Assembly: GCA_002496485.1 (NCBI GenBank)
Contig: DAJW01000071.1
Location: 1 to 11,733 of the forward strand
Source of the DNA: Euryarchaeota archaeon UBA36
Lineage (GTDB): Archaea; Thermoplasmatota; Poseidoniia; Poseidoniales; Thalassarchaeaceae
DNA length: 11,733 bases
Direction: 5' to 3'
The notes under the pieces were generated by a model. The model worked only from the letters and a program-made list of their open reading frames with translations. It was not told the DNA's origin and ran no database searches. Positions 1 through 6,125 of this stretch are shown here, one piece after another; within the stretch, counting starts at the first letter, position 1, and each line of letters begins with the position of its first letter. A program made the translations under genes and the position numbers.

Positions 1-829
1 TTTTGGATAATCGTTCAACTACAATTGGAAGTAATTCTTGATAATGAGACTCCCCCATTAAATCTTCATTAGTTAAAAGAACTCCTAAAGTTTGATAGAT
101 TTCATTGAAATATTTCATTGATTCATCTACGAGTAATGTCCACAATCTCATAGTTTCACTATCTCTTGATTGTAATAGAACGACTCTTTTTCTTGATTTA
201 TCTGCAAAATCACTATCGGAATCAAACTTATGTCTCGCTTGTTTATAGAATGAGTCTAAATCGCCCACATTTAATTCTGTAATGGCCATATCCTCTCCCA
301 AGTCAATCAGGTGCTCAATTAGCATCCCAAATGGAGTCCCCCAATCTCCAATATGGTTTTCTCTGATTACATGATTTCCCTGAAAATCTAACATTCTAAC
401 AATTGCATCTCCAATTACTGTAGAACGCAGGTGGCCAACATGCATCTCCTTTGCAACATTGGGAGCAGAATAATCGACAACTACCTTTTTACTTTTTAGT
501 TTTTTAATGCCGACCCTTTCGTCTTTGTGTAAAGTGGATATTTTTTCAGATATCCAAATTTTTGTTGCTTTGAAATTGATAAAACCTGAGAGGCTGGAAA
601 TTTCTGCCACATTCGATAGTTTATCTCCAAAACTCTCTACTAAATCGATTGAAATCTGCTCTGGAGAATTCTTAAGATGGCGAGAAAGAACATGACAAGG
701 GAACGATATGTCTCCATGGTCTGAGACAGTAGAACGTCCAATATGATTTTTCCAGTCTTTTTCATCAATTCCTGATTTATTCATTATTTGTGAGAATATA
801 GGTAAAATATCATCTAATAATAATTTCAT
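1..829 (-). CDS. argS: Arginyl-tRNA synthetase, N-terminal 276 residues (partial at left edge)
   Basis: Cytoplasmic class I aminoacyl-tRNA synthetase charging tRNA-Arg. I translated this frame by hand from the ATG at 829; it stays open to the window edge. Residues 1-110 resemble the N-terminal additional domain of ArgRS that contacts the tRNA D-loop. Residues 121-137 carry the family signature SAPNVAKEMHVGHLRST, with the HIGH-type motif as HVGH at 130-133. The following IGDWGTPFGMLIEHL is also typical of ArgRS. The KMSK-type loop and the anticodon-binding domain lie beyond the left edge, so roughly half of the usual 550-600 residue protein is visible. The gene follows aRF1 with a 9-base gap. 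Its Shine-Dalgarno sequence GAGGT (840-836) overlaps the aRF1 stop, so the two are almost certainly cotranscribed and perhaps translationally coupled. Identity is very secure. Confidence 0.96.
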   Translation of the reverse strand, partial: MKLLLDDILPIFSQIMNKSGIDEKDWKNHIGRSTVSDHGDISFPCHVLSRHLKNSPEQISIDLVESFGDKLSNVAEISSLSGFINFKATKIWISEKISTLHKDERVGIKKLKSKKVVVDYSAPNVAKEMHVGHLRSTVIGDAIVRMLDFQGNHVIRENHIGDWGTPFGMLIEHLIDLGEDMAITELNVGDLDSFYKQARHKFDSDSDFADKSRKRVVLLQSRDSETMRLWTLLVDESMKYFNEIYQTLGVLLTNEDLMGESHYQELLPIVVERLSK

Positions 830-838
830 CAAATTACC

Positions 839-1960
839 TCAAGTTATTGAATATCTCAGAATTGCTGCAATTCCGCCGAATGAATTCTTTAGGGTGGCTC
901 CCTCTTCTGAATCCATAGAAATTATACTAACCTCAGCAGAAGTATGCCCAGCTAGGATTGTCAATTCGTCTATTAAATCTAAATTATTTATTCCTTCAGA
1001 TAGCAGTAACTTGGAAACTGCCCCTTGATTGAGGGCTTGCCTAATCATCACTTCTCCATAAGTAGCCTTGGGATTGGTTTGCATAACCTCTCTTAGAAAA
1101 TTATCGACTAGATTCCTTTCAATGTCTAATTCTATTTGGTCCATCATAGATCCTGCTCTTTGAACCAGTTCCCTTAAACCACTCTCGTTAGAATAACCAA
1201 CATCAAATAGTGGCTCTTTAATTAATTTCCTAATCTCATGATGAAAGTATTCATTTTTTACAACGAAGTCTTTTGTCGCCCCAGGGCCGCCAATAATTAT
1301 TCCTTTTAGATCATTAATTAACGGTAACCAGTAATTACATGCTCTTTCGGCAGATTTTTTGAAGAAATTATGTGCGGCTTCTTCAATCAACCTTTCAAAA
1401 CGTTGAGCTGATTGGCCACCTCGGCCATGCTTCGATGGAACTTGAGATGTAATGTGCTCTTGGAAGTGTAATCTCTTGCCGGAAGCTAGTCCATAAGCTG
1501 ATTCAGAACGATCTATGACAAATAGTCCATAAGAAGTTCGGTCTATTAGCATCTCTTCTAACTGACTTATTTCAAATGTGGAATCGCATCTATATCTAAA
1601 CGATGTAAAGGGCTCTGGAGAGTAATCTACTACCGTAGTGGTCAACCTAGTTTTATTATTTCCAGTAATTACATGGCCAACAAAGATTGCTATTCCGTTT
1701 TCCCCCGGAGTCTTATATCTATTAATTGCTGCAACTGCAGATTCCAAAGCTTCAGTAACATGCTTTTTTGTGGATTTTGACTTTATGTTCGCAGCTTGTC
1801 CAGCTTCTTGGCCCAATTGTTGCCTTACATCACTAATCATCTTATCAGGCGGAATAATTACTGAAACTAACTCAGTTCCCATTCCCTTCATTTCTGAAAG
1901 TTCGTTGATGATTTTTTTAAAACGCAGTCGTTTTTGCTGCGACTCTGCATCATCTGACAT
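839..1960 (-). CDS. prf1: Peptide chain release factor aRF1 (eRF1 family), lacking the zinc mini-domain
   Basis: Class I release factor that reads all three stop codons in the A site and triggers peptidyl-tRNA hydrolysis. Numbered from the chosen ATG (373 aa), the N domain has NIKS at 58-61 and the YxCxxxF stop-recognition motif at 123-129. The M domain has the GGQ hydrolysis motif at 181-183 in an HGRGGQSAQRF context that resembles eukaryotic eRF1. The C domain ends in the conserved FGGIAAILRY. Most archaeal aRF1 are about 410-420 aa with a CxxC...CxxC ribbon in the C domain. Here LLLSEGINNLDLIDEL runs straight across that point and no cysteine pairs occur. A longer reading frame begins at ATG 1993. 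I prefer ATG 1960 because its N-terminus matches the family length and the AT box at 2009-2017 is too close to 1993. Neither start has a good Shine-Dalgarno sequence. The gene leads the operon with argS. Confidence 0.95.
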   Translation of the reverse strand: MSDDAESQQKRLRFKKIINELSEMKGMGTELVSVIIPPDKMISDVRQQLGQEAGQAANIKSKSTKKHVTEALESAVAAINRYKTPGENGIAIFVGHVITGNNKTRLTTTVVDYSPEPFTSFRYRCDSTFEISQLEEMLIDRTSYGLFVIDRSESAYGLASGKRLHFQEHITSQVPSKHGRGGQSAQRFERLIEEAAHNFFKKSAERACNYWLPLINDLKGIIIGGPGATKDFVVKNEYFHHEIRKLIKEPLFDVGYSNESGLRELVQRAGSMMDQIELDIERNLVDNFLREVMQTNPKATYGEVMIRQALNQGAVSKLLLSEGINNLDLIDELTILAGHTSAEVSIISMDSEEGATLKNSFGGIAAILRYSIT

Positions 1961-2008
1961 GAGGACCCGGGGAAAACGGAGAATACCCGGCATTTCAACC
2001 CTTCATAG

Positions 2009-2017
2009 ATAAAATAA
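2009..2017. promoter_or_regulatory. Putative shared TATA-like box for divergent aRF1 and UMP kinase
   Basis: ATAAAATAA reads as a TATA-like element on the plus strand and as TTATTTTAT on the minus strand. Its centre is 42 bases from the UMP kinase ATG at 2055 and 53 bases from the aRF1 ATG at 1960. With the usual archaeal spacing of about 25 bases from TATA centre to transcription start, both leaders would be about 17-28 bases. It is the only strong AT box between the two genes. The assignment is from sequence pattern only. Confidence 0.4.
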
Positions 2018-2054
2018 CAAAGGAGTTGAAAGGTAAGTGCGCTACCAACACATC

Positions 2055-2756
2055 ATGGTGAGTGCCGTCATTGCACTTGGTGGAAGTTTGCTTAGACCCG
2101 AAATTGAAGAGCGACACAAGTGGTTAGAAGATATTTCTAGAGTGATAAAGAGTAGATCTGAAAGAGATTTGAGAATCGGTATTGTGGTAGGGGGCGGCTC
2201 ACCAGCTAGAGAGGGAATTAATCTAATCCGGCCCATTATTGAGGATGTAGAGAGCTTGGATCATGTTGGTATTGCTGCAACTAGGCTTAATGCTACGATA
2301 ATTAGAGAGGTTTTTTTACAGGCAGGAATTAGTGTTAATTCAACAATACCCAAAGATATTGATGAGGCGGTTGATATATTTGATAAGAATAGTGTTTTAG
2401 TAATGGGTGGAACAATTCCTGGACATACGACAGATGCAGTGGCAATTAGATTGGCAATAAGATATGGGGCCAGTAAATGTATTATTGCGACGAATGTGAA
2501 AAAGGTTTTTGATGAAGATCCTAAACTTAATCCCAATGCAAAATCTTACAATTTAATGTCTCTCGAGGAATTGAAGCGAATTGTTGGACCTGCAGAACAT
2601 TCCAAAGCTGGATACTCTCAAGTTGTTGATCCAATTGGTGTTGATGATGCACTTAGAAATGGTTTGACCCTTAATGTGTTAGACGGTAGAGATGCCGAGT
2701 TAATTGGTAAATCATTGGATGGGGAAGATTTTCAAGGTACAGTAATTCATGGGTGA
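2055..2756 (+). CDS. pyrH: Archaeal-type UMP kinase
   Basis: Amino-acid-kinase-fold enzyme phosphorylating UMP to UDP with ATP in the cytoplasm. From ATG 2055 (233 aa) it shows the N-terminal phosphate-binding ALGGS (about 7-11), VVGGGS (44-49), the archaeal signature GGTIPGHTTDA (118-128), ATNVKKVFDEDP (145-156) and LDGRD (209-213). This set fits archaeal PyrH better than the related isopentenyl phosphate kinase or aspartokinases. A GTG at 2037 would add six residues (MRYQHI). It has a Shine-Dalgarno-like GGAG at 2022-2025, but archaeal homologues usually begin only a few residues before GGS, and the AT box at 2009-2017 would place transcription start near 2037. I therefore favour 2055, with 2037 as a real alternative. 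It leads the four-gene plus-strand cluster ending at 3840. Confidence 0.92.
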   Translation: MVSAVIALGGSLLRPEIEERHKWLEDISRVIKSRSERDLRIGIVVGGGSPAREGINLIRPIIEDVESLDHVGIAATRLNATIIREVFLQAGISVNSTIPKDIDEAVDIFDKNSVLVMGGTIPGHTTDAVAIRLAIRYGASKCIIATNVKKVFDEDPKLNPNAKSYNLMSLEELKRIVGPAEHSKAGYSQVVDPIGVDDALRNGLTLNVLDGRDAELIGKSLDGEDFQGTVIHG

Positions 2757-2761
2757 AGTAA

Positions 2762-3073
2762 ATGAGTCGTAAAGAAACAATTCTAAGAGCTGCTAAGAGG
2801 ACTGCGGAAGAGGTCAGGGCGGTTACTGCAAAAAATAGGGAATTAAAGTCTAGAGGTAATAAAAATTTGGGAATTAAGCCCCACAAACATTGCCTGGTCT
2901 GTTGGAAGCCAATTGATATGGATTATGAGGATGGAATATGCGATAGTGAAAGTTGCATTAAGATAAATGAGAAAAGACAGAAATCAAGAAAAAGATGGGA
3001 AGTTTTACTCTATGTCTTTGCGGGAATATTCTTTATATCCATTATAGTTCAGTATGTAGCTTCAGGGACTTGA
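2762..3073 (+). CDS. DUF2116-like zinc-ribbon protein with C-terminal membrane anchor
   Basis: A 103-residue protein in three parts. Residues 1-35 form a highly charged Lys/Arg-rich helix. Residues 41-65 form a short treble-clef or zinc-ribbon knuckle (HKHCLVCWKPI, then CDSESC) with Cys44, Cys47, Cys60 and Cys65 as likely ligands. A single transmembrane helix spans about 81-99, preceded by KRQKSRKRW, which predicts a cytoplasmic ribbon and a very short tail outside. The layout HKHCxxCxKPI...C...C...EKRQKxRKR-TM matches my memory of the archaeal DUF2116 family (small zinc-ribbon membrane proteins of unknown function); a profile search was not possible. The start has a good Shine-Dalgarno sequence GGTGA (2752-2756) that overlaps the UMP kinase stop, with 5 bases to the ATG, so it is operon-internal. 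Molecular role unknown. Confidence 0.85.
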   Translation: MSRKETILRAAKRTAEEVRAVTAKNRELKSRGNKNLGIKPHKHCLVCWKPIDMDYEDGICDSESCIKINEKRQKSRKRWEVLLYVFAGIFFISIIVQYVASGT

Positions 3074-3098
3074 TTAAAATATGGGGTGTAAATGAAAA

Positions 3099-3677
3099 AT
3101 GATGCGACTTCTTTCGATACTTCCTGCAATTGTTGCATTCCTATGTACTATTATTCTATTAGTCAGTATTGTGGGATATAGTCCACCCAGTACAAGAATA
3201 GAAGCCCCAGTAGTCCCTTGCGATCAAGATATTAGTTGCCCTGTAGGCATGAATGATGCGGATTTATCTATACCGTCTGCATTTTTGCTATTAGATATCA
3301 AATTGGATATTAGTTGGGATGAGCCAAATAGAGGATGGATTGGAGTTGTTGATTCTAGAGTTGTTGAATTTTGTCCACCAGACTCGAATGGTTTGACCGA
3401 TTGTGATTCTTCGGAATTTGAAGAATATTTAGTTGCAGGTGGCCCTGATGCTACGGGTAAACTAACTTTTCAGGCTGATCCAGGCAATTACAGATTTATC
3501 ACTGGTGGAAAAGATGGTTCCACCCTATCGTCTCAATTTGTGATAATTGATGCTTCGGTTCACCTAAATTATTTTGTGCAAATCTTCCTTTTCATTGCAA
3601 CTATTATCCTATTTATCGGTGCAGGAGAAATGGCATTTCCATTAAAGAAAATCTGGAAAAAATTTAGAGATGCTTAG
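3099..3677 (+). CDS. Unrecognised surface protein with two membrane helices and an extracytoplasmic domain
   Basis: I do not recognise this 192-residue protein. Residues 4-26 are a hydrophobic helix that could be an uncleaved signal anchor. Residues 27-156 form an acidic, beta-rich domain with four cysteines (41, 47, 92, 102) spaced as two possible disulfides. Residues 157-178 are a second transmembrane helix, followed by a basic tail (KKIWKKFRDA) that should be cytoplasmic. The segment with TGKLTFQADPGNYRF reads like an immunoglobulin-like or carboxypeptidase-regulatory-like beta fold presenting a pattern of backbone strands, but this is only an impression. ATG codons at 3099 and 3102 are both possible; the Shine-Dalgarno-like GGGGTG lies at 3083-3088. 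It is 25 bases after the DUF2116-like gene and overlaps the next small gene by 8 bases, so cotranscription is likely. Confidence 0.78.
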   Translation: MMRLLSILPAIVAFLCTIILLVSIVGYSPPSTRIEAPVVPCDQDISCPVGMNDADLSIPSAFLLLDIKLDISWDEPNRGWIGVVDSRVVEFCPPDSNGLTDCDSSEFEEYLVAGGPDATGKLTFQADPGNYRFITGGKDGSTLSSQFVIIDASVHLNYFVQIFLFIATIILFIGAGEMAFPLKKIWKKFRDA

Positions 3678-3840
3678 AATTTTCTACAGTATCTTTGAAG
3701 AACTGAGTGTCGTTCCGTATAACATGGACAATATGGTATGCCCAAATTGTGGAACGGTTATTGAGGCTGAAGGATTGCCAATTTCCGTGGGTGGTTTCAG
3801 CCTATATTGCGTAGTTTGTGGCCATTCATGGCAAATTTGA
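3670..3840 (+). CDS. 56-residue zinc-ribbon microprotein
   Basis: Short frame found by hand translation. The longest version starts at ATG 3670, overlapping the upstream stop codon (ATGCTTAG), and ends with TGA at 3838-3840. The second half holds two CxxC pairs, CPNCG (Cys24, Cys27) and CVVCGHSW (Cys47, Cys50), 19 residues apart, a standard zinc-ribbon arrangement. The first 18 residues are hydrophobic and less distinctive. Internal ATGs at 3724 and 3733 would give 38- or 35-residue proteins containing only the ribbon. No clear Shine-Dalgarno sequence decides between them. Small single-ribbon proteins are common in archaea and usually uncharacterised; nucleic-acid or protein binding is possible but unproven. 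The regular Cys spacing and the absence of another gene in this gap support it being real. Confidence 0.62.
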   Translation: MLRIFYSIFEELSVVPYNMDNMVCPNCGTVIEAEGLPISVGGFSLYCVVCGHSWQI

Positions 3841-3852
3841 TTATTAAAATTA

Positions 3853-4905
3853 TTATATTCTTTCAGAGAAATCAATATTTCTTTTTCTGGGCCAATTCTC
3901 GGGTAGTATTAATGGATCGTTAATCTCGTCGATAGATATAATATCAATAATTCTGTCTCTTAATTCTGATATTCCATGATTCTCTAAAGAGCTGATTCTT
4001 ATCTCGCCCTCTTCTATATCTGTAGTAAGTAAGTCTGACTTACTACTAATTACTAAAATTGGTTTTTCTGAAATTAGTGATTGGATTTCAGACAATAGAT
4101 TTTCTTGCTCTGATATTGGAGTAGTGTTATTTTGTGATTTGTCTAATAAGAAAATTAGAATATCTCCCAAATGCTCTAGAGCAGCAATAGCCTGTAACTC
4201 AATATTGTTCCTCTCTAACATTGGCCTATCCAATAAACCTGGTGTGTCTACCATTTGATATATTCTTCTTCTATGTTCAAAATGGCCCAAGTGCAATTGT
4301 TTTGTGGTAAATGGGTATGATGCAACTTGTGTGTTACCGCTGGATAATGAATTAATTAATGCTGATTTACCGACATTTGGCGATCCTGCAACTACAATAC
4401 ACGGCTCATTAGAATCTATTGAGGGTAACTTTCTCAATATGTTTCTGGCTTCTCCTAACCATAGAATTTGGGGAGAAATCTGGTCAATAATTGATGATAT
4501 CCTGCCATAGGCATGTCGTCTTGCCTTGTGAAATCCATCAATATCTCTTAATCTAAGAATTTTATTTTGAGTGTCAATTGCTATTTTTCTAGATTGTTCG
4601 GATGCCCATTGTAATGAAGCTAAATTTTTTCTGTAAGGATCACATCCAACTGCAGCATCTACTAATGCGCGGTCAAATTCACTTAATGTATTAAGGCTTG
4701 GCCACCTATCTACATATTTTGTTAATACATTCTGAATTACATCCGATGCTGATTGAACCATTCTATCCATTTGTTTTCTTACTCGATGATATTTATCCGG
4801 ATCCTCGACCAAGTCTGCTTGAATACTGGCTTTACCGAAGGCTTTGTCTAGTATCTCTTGGGGGTACAATACCGTAGGAATTTTCCTCCATTCAACCGAT
4901 GCCAT
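3853..4905 (-). CDS. NOG1-like GTPase (OBG/NOG1 group)
   Basis: TRAFAC-class GTPase of the NOG1 family, whose eukaryotic members act in large-subunit ribosome assembly. From ATG 4905 it has 350 residues, the usual archaeal length without the eukaryotic C-terminal extension. Residues 1-165 form the helical NOG1 N-terminal domain, beginning with the family-like IPTVLYPQEILDKAF. The G domain follows: G1 GSPNVGKS (174-181), a G2 region YPFTTK, G3 DTPG (220-223) and G4 SKSD (288-291), where the usual Asn is Ser. The C-terminus is short and charged. A GTG at 4923 would add six residues. I prefer ATG 4905 because GGTGAGG at 4917-4911 is a good Shine-Dalgarno sequence at 5-base spacing and GTG 4923 has none properly placed. 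The gene is monocistronic, convergent with the zinc-ribbon microprotein (12-base gap) and divergent from 5022. An archaeal role in ribosome assembly is inferred from the family. Confidence 0.93.
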   Translation of the reverse strand: MASVEWRKIPTVLYPQEILDKAFGKASIQADLVEDPDKYHRVRKQMDRMVQSASDVIQNVLTKYVDRWPSLNTLSEFDRALVDAAVGCDPYRKNLASLQWASEQSRKIAIDTQNKILRLRDIDGFHKARRHAYGRISSIIDQISPQILWLGEARNILRKLPSIDSNEPCIVVAGSPNVGKSALINSLSSGNTQVASYPFTTKQLHLGHFEHRRRIYQMVDTPGLLDRPMLERNNIELQAIAALEHLGDILIFLLDKSQNNTTPISEQENLLSEIQSLISEKPILVISSKSDLLTTDIEEGEIRISSLENHGISELRDRIIDIISIDEINDPLILPENWPRKRNIDFSERI

Positions 4906-4944
4906 GCCTTCCTCACCAATCACCCCTCAAAGGCATAATACTTC

Positions 4945-4952
4945 AATTAATT
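4945..4952 (-). promoter_or_regulatory. Putative AT box upstream of the NOG1-like gene
   Basis: AATTAATT is centred about 43 bases upstream of the preferred ATG at 4905. This would place transcription start near 4922 and leave a leader just long enough to include the GGTGAGG Shine-Dalgarno sequence. The whole gap is AT-rich, so the assignment is weak. Confidence 0.28.
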
Positions 4953-4970
4953 CTGTAATTATCTATTGGA

Positions 4971-4979
4971 TATTAAATA
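4971..4979 (+). promoter_or_regulatory. Putative TATA-like box upstream of the 5022 operon
   Basis: TATTAAATA is centred 47 bases before the ATG at 5022, predicting transcription start near 5000 and a leader of about 22 bases. The T-run at 4993-4999 is an alternative that would give a leaderless transcript. No Shine-Dalgarno sequence precedes 5022, as expected for the first gene of an archaeal operon. Confidence 0.33.
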
Positions 4980-5021
4980 AGTCACCCATTTCTTTTTTTA
5001 ATGTGACTTCAACGACGTATC

Positions 5022-5468
5022 ATGACAAGAGAGCATAGTGGAGGTGGAGATGGACTACCGAAATGGGCAAAGAAAATATACGAGGATTATGGATCTCCAA
5101 ATCTGATCGAATTAGAAGATAAGTTTCATGGACCTTTGATAGAAAGAAAATCTGGAATTAGGAGAGACGATATAATCGAGATTTTGTTAGATAGGAGATT
5201 ACTACCTGAAGACAGGGATCCAATGGTAAGGGGGATGTTAATTGGTTTTACCAGGAACTCTGTGGAGATTTTGGATGAATTTGGTGACTTTAGGGCAATT
5301 GCAAGAGATGTAATTGTAGAAGTCAGGTTAATTACTCATCTCCGTCATCCCTACATAGAAGACAGGGAGTTATTGAAGTTTGAAAAGGAAGATATGCGAA
5401 GAAGATCTGCGATGCATGAAAAGGCAGAGAAGAATGATGATGGTTACGAAAGTAACCTTTGGGGGTAG
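5022..5468 (+). CDS. Unrecognised 148-residue protein, possible Sm-like core, first gene of operon
   Basis: I do not recognise a named family. Residues 1-66 are mixed and charged (GGGDGLPKWAKKIYEDYG, then an Arg/Asp-rich helix around 46-62). Residues 68-107 look like a run of short beta strands: VRGMLIGFTRNSVEILDEFG, then an acidic turn and AIARDVIVEVRLI. The pattern 'GxLxGF..NSVEI.DE.G....I.RD.I.EVRLI' recalls the Sm/LSm beta barrel, in which a similar strand order ends in an I.EVR-type strand. Residues 108-148 are a charged helical tail rich in Glu, Lys and Arg with no membrane segment. It is cytoplasmic and soluble by composition. No Shine-Dalgarno sequence precedes the ATG; an AT box lies 47 bases upstream. 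Its stop (TAG, 5466-5468) is 4 bases before the pterin dehydratase start, so the two share a transcript. The Sm-like idea is inference only. Confidence 0.75.
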   Translation: MTREHSGGGDGLPKWAKKIYEDYGSPNLIELEDKFHGPLIERKSGIRRDDIIEILLDRRLLPEDRDPMVRGMLIGFTRNSVEILDEFGDFRAIARDVIVEVRLITHLRHPYIEDRELLKFEKEDMRRRSAMHEKAEKNDDGYESNLWG

Positions 5469-5472
5469 TATT

Positions 5473-5799
5473 ATGGAAGAATTAGCAAATAAGAGATGTA
5501 AGGAATGTGAAGGTGGAGTTCCACCTCTTGAGGAAGAAGAATTGCTGAAACTAATTCCGCATTTAGATGAAAATTGGGAAGTAGTTAATGGGCATCATTT
5601 AGAGAGGAAATGGGATTTTCCTGATTTTATAACTGCACTTCAATTTACTAACAAAGTTGGTGAAATTTGTGAGGAAGAGGGGCACCACGCTGATATTGAG
5701 CTGGGATGGGGCAGAGTTAAGGTATTAATTTGGACTCATAAAATAGATGGATTAACTGAATCTGATTTTATCTTGGCTGCTAAATTAGATAGAATTTAA
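5473..5799 (+). CDS. phhB: Pterin-4a-carbinolamine dehydratase (PCD/DCoH family)
   Basis: Dehydrates 4a-hydroxytetrahydropterin to quinonoid dihydropterin, recycling the cofactor after aromatic amino acid hydroxylation; some prokaryotic members are linked instead to molybdopterin metabolism. The 108-residue length is normal. The signature runs EEEGHHADIELGWGRVKV followed by WTHKIDGLTESDF. His71, His72 and His89 have the same spacing as the three catalytic histidines of mammalian PCD. HHAD replaces the more common HHP[ED]. The N-terminal NKRCKECEGGVPPL is common in microbial members. The frame extends upstream to ATG 5380, but that overlaps the previous gene. ATG 5473 has GGGGGT (5461-5466) at 6-base spacing, overlapping the previous stop, and gives the family N-terminus. 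No aromatic hydroxylase is visible in this window, so the physiological substrate is open. The next gene starts 14 bases later. Confidence 0.93.
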   Translation: MEELANKRCKECEGGVPPLEEEELLKLIPHLDENWEVVNGHHLERKWDFPDFITALQFTNKVGEICEEEGHHADIELGWGRVKVLIWTHKIDGLTESDFILAAKLDRI

Positions 5800-5813
5800 T
5801 CGGTAATGATAAC

Positions 5814-6125
5814 ATGAAATTTGAACATCATGTCTTTGTCTGCACTAATTCTAGAGAGGAAGGGAGTACAAAGGGTAGTTGTGCAGAAAAAAATTCACTA
5901 GAATTAATGACTAGTCTCAAGAGAATGACTAGAGAATATGGAATTGAAAATATTAGAATAAATAAATCTGGGTGTTTGGGAGCTTGTGAAATGGGTCCTG
6001 CATGTGTAATTTATCCCGAATCGATATGGTACACTTTACCGGCAGAAAAAGAAAAAATGGCTAGTATCATAGAACATTTATCTACGGGAAAAATATGTCA
6101 TGAATACACTATGGTGATTGAATGA
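5814..6125 (+). CDS. Thioredoxin-fold [2Fe-2S] ferredoxin (COG3411-like)
   Basis: A 103-residue soluble electron carrier. It opens with HHVFVCTNSR, followed by GSCAEK and then INKSGCLGACEMGPACVIYPES, the layout of thioredoxin-like [2Fe-2S] ferredoxins. Cys10, Cys23, Cys54 and Cys58 are the likely cluster ligands; Cys64 and Cys95 are extra. In the family such proteins are stand-alone ferredoxins, and the same fold occurs in the NuoE/HoxE subunits of NADH dehydrogenases and hydrogenases. The gene starts 14 bases after the dehydratase stop, with a weak GGTAATGAT at 5802-5810 before the ATG, and overlaps the next gene by four bases (ATGA). That coupling suggests that it works with, or at least is expressed in fixed ratio to, the downstream quinone reductase. 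Partner proteins are not shown by the sequence. Confidence 0.9.
   Translation: MKFEHHVFVCTNSREEGSTKGSCAEKNSLELMTSLKRMTREYGIENIRINKSGCLGACEMGPACVIYPESIWYTLPAEKEKMASIIEHLSTGKICHEYTMVIE

Noticed and set aside
507..695. Open frame of 62 codons on the plus strand.
   Set aside because: It is antisense to argS, whose frame with the HVGH motif is unambiguous.
1638..2012. Open frame of 124 codons on the plus strand.
   Set aside because: It lies antisense to the secure aRF1 gene, has no family motifs, and its Cys/Phe-rich composition is typical of a shadow frame.
3504..3524. Hairpin with 7-base arms GGTGGAA/TTCCACC and a 7-base loop.
   Set aside because: It falls in the middle of the two-helix surface protein gene, far from gene ends, with no T-run after it; chance is the simplest explanation.
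4023..4048. Near-perfect inverted repeat (8-base arms 4028-4035 and 4037-4044 around one base, extended with one bulge).
   Set aside because: It lies inside the NOG1-like coding region over the G4 motif codons (SKSDLLTT) and is explained by repetitive serine, lysine and leucine codons; a one-base loop is not a stable RNA hairpin.
4924..5021. Possible small RNA or tRNA gene in the AT-rich gap between the NOG1-like gene and the next operon.
   Set aside because: I found no cloverleaf arms, T-loop sequence or stable stem; only promoter-like AT boxes are visible.
5380..5472. N-terminal extension of the pterin dehydratase frame.
   Set aside because: It overlaps the previous gene, is Lys/Arg/Met-rich without family similarity, and the ATG at 5473 has a well-placed Shine-Dalgarno sequence.
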